A DNA stretch of 12,627 bases from JAVBLG01 sp031553655 (lineage in GTDB: Bacteria; Desulfobacterota; Desulfovibrionia; Desulfovibrionales; Desulfovibrionaceae): contig JAVBLG010000103.1 of NCBI GenBank assembly GCA_031553655.1, forward strand, positions 1 through 12,627, read 5' to 3'. The translations under genes and the position numbers were made by a program. The notes beneath the pieces were generated by a model. The model saw only the letters and a program-made list of their open reading frames with translations. It ran no database searches and was not told the DNA's origin. Shown piece by piece: positions 11,571 to 12,627 of the stretch; positions within the stretch are counted from its first letter, which is position 1, and every line of letters starts with the position of its first letter.

Positions 11571-12587
11571 ATGAGTAAAGTAAAAGTTGCCATCAACGGC
11601 TTCGGACGCATCGGTCGGCAGGTTTTCCGCGCTCTTTACGCCCATTACGGCGACAAGGTTGAAGTGGTTGCCATCAATGATCTTTTTGACGCCGAAACCA
11701 ATTTTCACCTTCTGGAATTCGACTCGGTCTATGGCCGCGCCGAAATTTCCCCCAAAATCGACGGCCAGGAAGTGAGCGTCGGCGACTGGAAAGTGCATTG
11801 CTTCTCCGAGCGCGACCCCAAACTGCTCACCTGGGGCGAACACGGCGTGGATGTGGTGGTGGAATCCACCGGCATTTTCCGTTCGGCCAAACAGGCTGAA
11901 GTGCATCGCGAAAACGGGGCCAAAAAAGTCATCATCACCGCCCCGGCCAAGGACGAAGACCTTACCGTGGTGCTGGGCGTAAACCACGACAAATACGACC
12001 CGGCCACTCATCACATAGTTTCCAATGCCTCCTGCACCACCAACTGTCTGGCCCCTGTGGCCCTGGTGGTAAACAATGAATTCGGCATCAAGCAGGGCGC
12101 GATGACCACCATTCACGCCTACACCAATGACCAGCGCATTCTGGACATGGCCCACAAAGACCTGCGCCGGGCCAGAGCCGCGGCTTGCAGCATCATTCCC
12201 ACCTCCACCGGCGCGGCCCAGGCCGTGGCCAAGGTAATTCCCGCCCTCAAGGGCAAGTTCACCGGCTACTCCTTGCGCGTGCCCACTCCCACAGTGTCGG
12301 TGGTGGACTTCACCGCCATTCTGGAAAAACCCACAGACACCGAAACCTTGCGCGCCGCCCTGAAAAAAGCCTCGGAAACTTACCTCAAGGATATTCTGGA
12401 ATATAGCGAAAAGCAGCTGGTATCCATGGATTTCAAGGGCAACCCCCACTCTTCCATTCTGGAAGCCGAATACACCACGGTGCAAGACGGCACCATGGCC
12501 AAAATCGTCTCTTGGTACGACAATGAATGGGGCTATTCCTGCCGCGTGTGCGATCTTATCTGCCTTATGAAAGAAAAGGGTATGTAA
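11571..12587 (+). CDS. gap: Type I glyceraldehyde-3-phosphate dehydrogenase
   Basis: GAPDH oxidises and phosphorylates glyceraldehyde 3-phosphate to 1,3-bisphosphoglycerate with NAD(P) in glycolysis, and runs in reverse in gluconeogenesis. The protein has 338 residues. The nucleotide-binding GFGRIGR motif lies at residues 10-16, AIND at 34-37, the catalytic Cys155 in SNASCTTNCLAP and the catalytic His182 in TTIHAYTND. The C-terminal WYDNEWGYSCRV is the family signature. GAGGAC at the end of the GAF gene serves as ribosome site for the ATG at 11571. It is the last complete gene in the window; the 40 bases after it hold no terminator within view. Confidence 0.98.
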   Translation: MSKVKVAINGFGRIGRQVFRALYAHYGDKVEVVAINDLFDAETNFHLLEFDSVYGRAEISPKIDGQEVSVGDWKVHCFSERDPKLLTWGEHGVDVVVESTGIFRSAKQAEVHRENGAKKVIITAPAKDEDLTVVLGVNHDKYDPATHHIVSNASCTTNCLAPVALVVNNEFGIKQGAMTTIHAYTNDQRILDMAHKDLRRARAAACSIIPTSTGAAQAVAKVIPALKGKFTGYSLRVPTPTVSVVDFTAILEKPTDTETLRAALKKASETYLKDILEYSEKQLVSMDFKGNPHSSILEAEYTTVQDGTMAKIVSWYDNEWGYSCRVCDLICLMKEKGM

Positions 12588-12627
12588 GGATTGGATTTTT
12601 AATATTGAGGGGGAAGTGGAAACTTTT

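Noticed and set aside
11532..12485. Minus-strand open frame of 317 codons opposite gap
   Set aside because: It is the shadow of the strongly codon-biased gap gene, Gly/His/Val rich and without any motif.
1..12627. CRISPR array
   Set aside because: No regularly spaced direct repeats of 24-40 bases and no cas-like genes were seen; the repeats present are short and belong to attachment or control regions.

Overview
The window splits into two unlike halves that meet at a tRNA-Ser gene. The right half (about 7070-12627) is ordinary chromosome. It carries tRNA-Ser(CGA), selB for the selenocysteine elongation factor, a metallo-beta-lactamase-fold hydrolase of the UPF0173 type, and a rightward cluster made of an OmpH/Skp-like lipoprotein, a GAF-domain protein and type I glyceraldehyde-3-phosphate dehydrogenase. 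The use of SelB, the GAF-gap pairing and the protein sequences suggest a sulfate-reducing deltaproteobacterium of the Desulfovibrionaceae. This is an inference from family resemblance, since the window has no rRNA or other phylogenetic marker.

The left half (1 to about 7070) is the integrated part of an integrative and mobilizable element (IME). A P4-type tyrosine integrase sits beside the 3' end of the tRNA and reads away from it, with an array of short repeats (likely integrase arm sites) between them. An unrecognised 267-residue protein follows the integrase closely. Next comes a mobilization and replication module: an AlpA-type DNA-binding protein, a RepA-like hexameric ATPase split by a frameshift, MobC, a MobA/VirD2-type (PF03432) relaxase, and a small membrane protein whose gene starts inside the relaxase gene. 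No type IV secretion, coupling protein or ATPase genes are visible, so the element probably borrows a helper's transfer apparatus. Further left are two divergent helix-turn-helix regulators with overlapping promoters, a HAD-family hydrolase and the tail of a probable transposase. No second copy of the tRNA 3' end is visible, so the far junction lies outside the window.

The most interesting signals are non-coding. Copies of TGGGACA flank both ends of the alpA-repA unit, and a strong intrinsic terminator lies in the leader just before alpA. Upstream of mobC is an oriT-like set of competing hairpins. The two repressor genes form a compact lambda-like promoter switch with a probable leaderless transcript. 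The RepA-like gene appears broken by loss of a single base, which is either a real inactivation or a sequence error. I do not claim a wholly new system; the 267-residue integrase-linked protein is the least explained gene.
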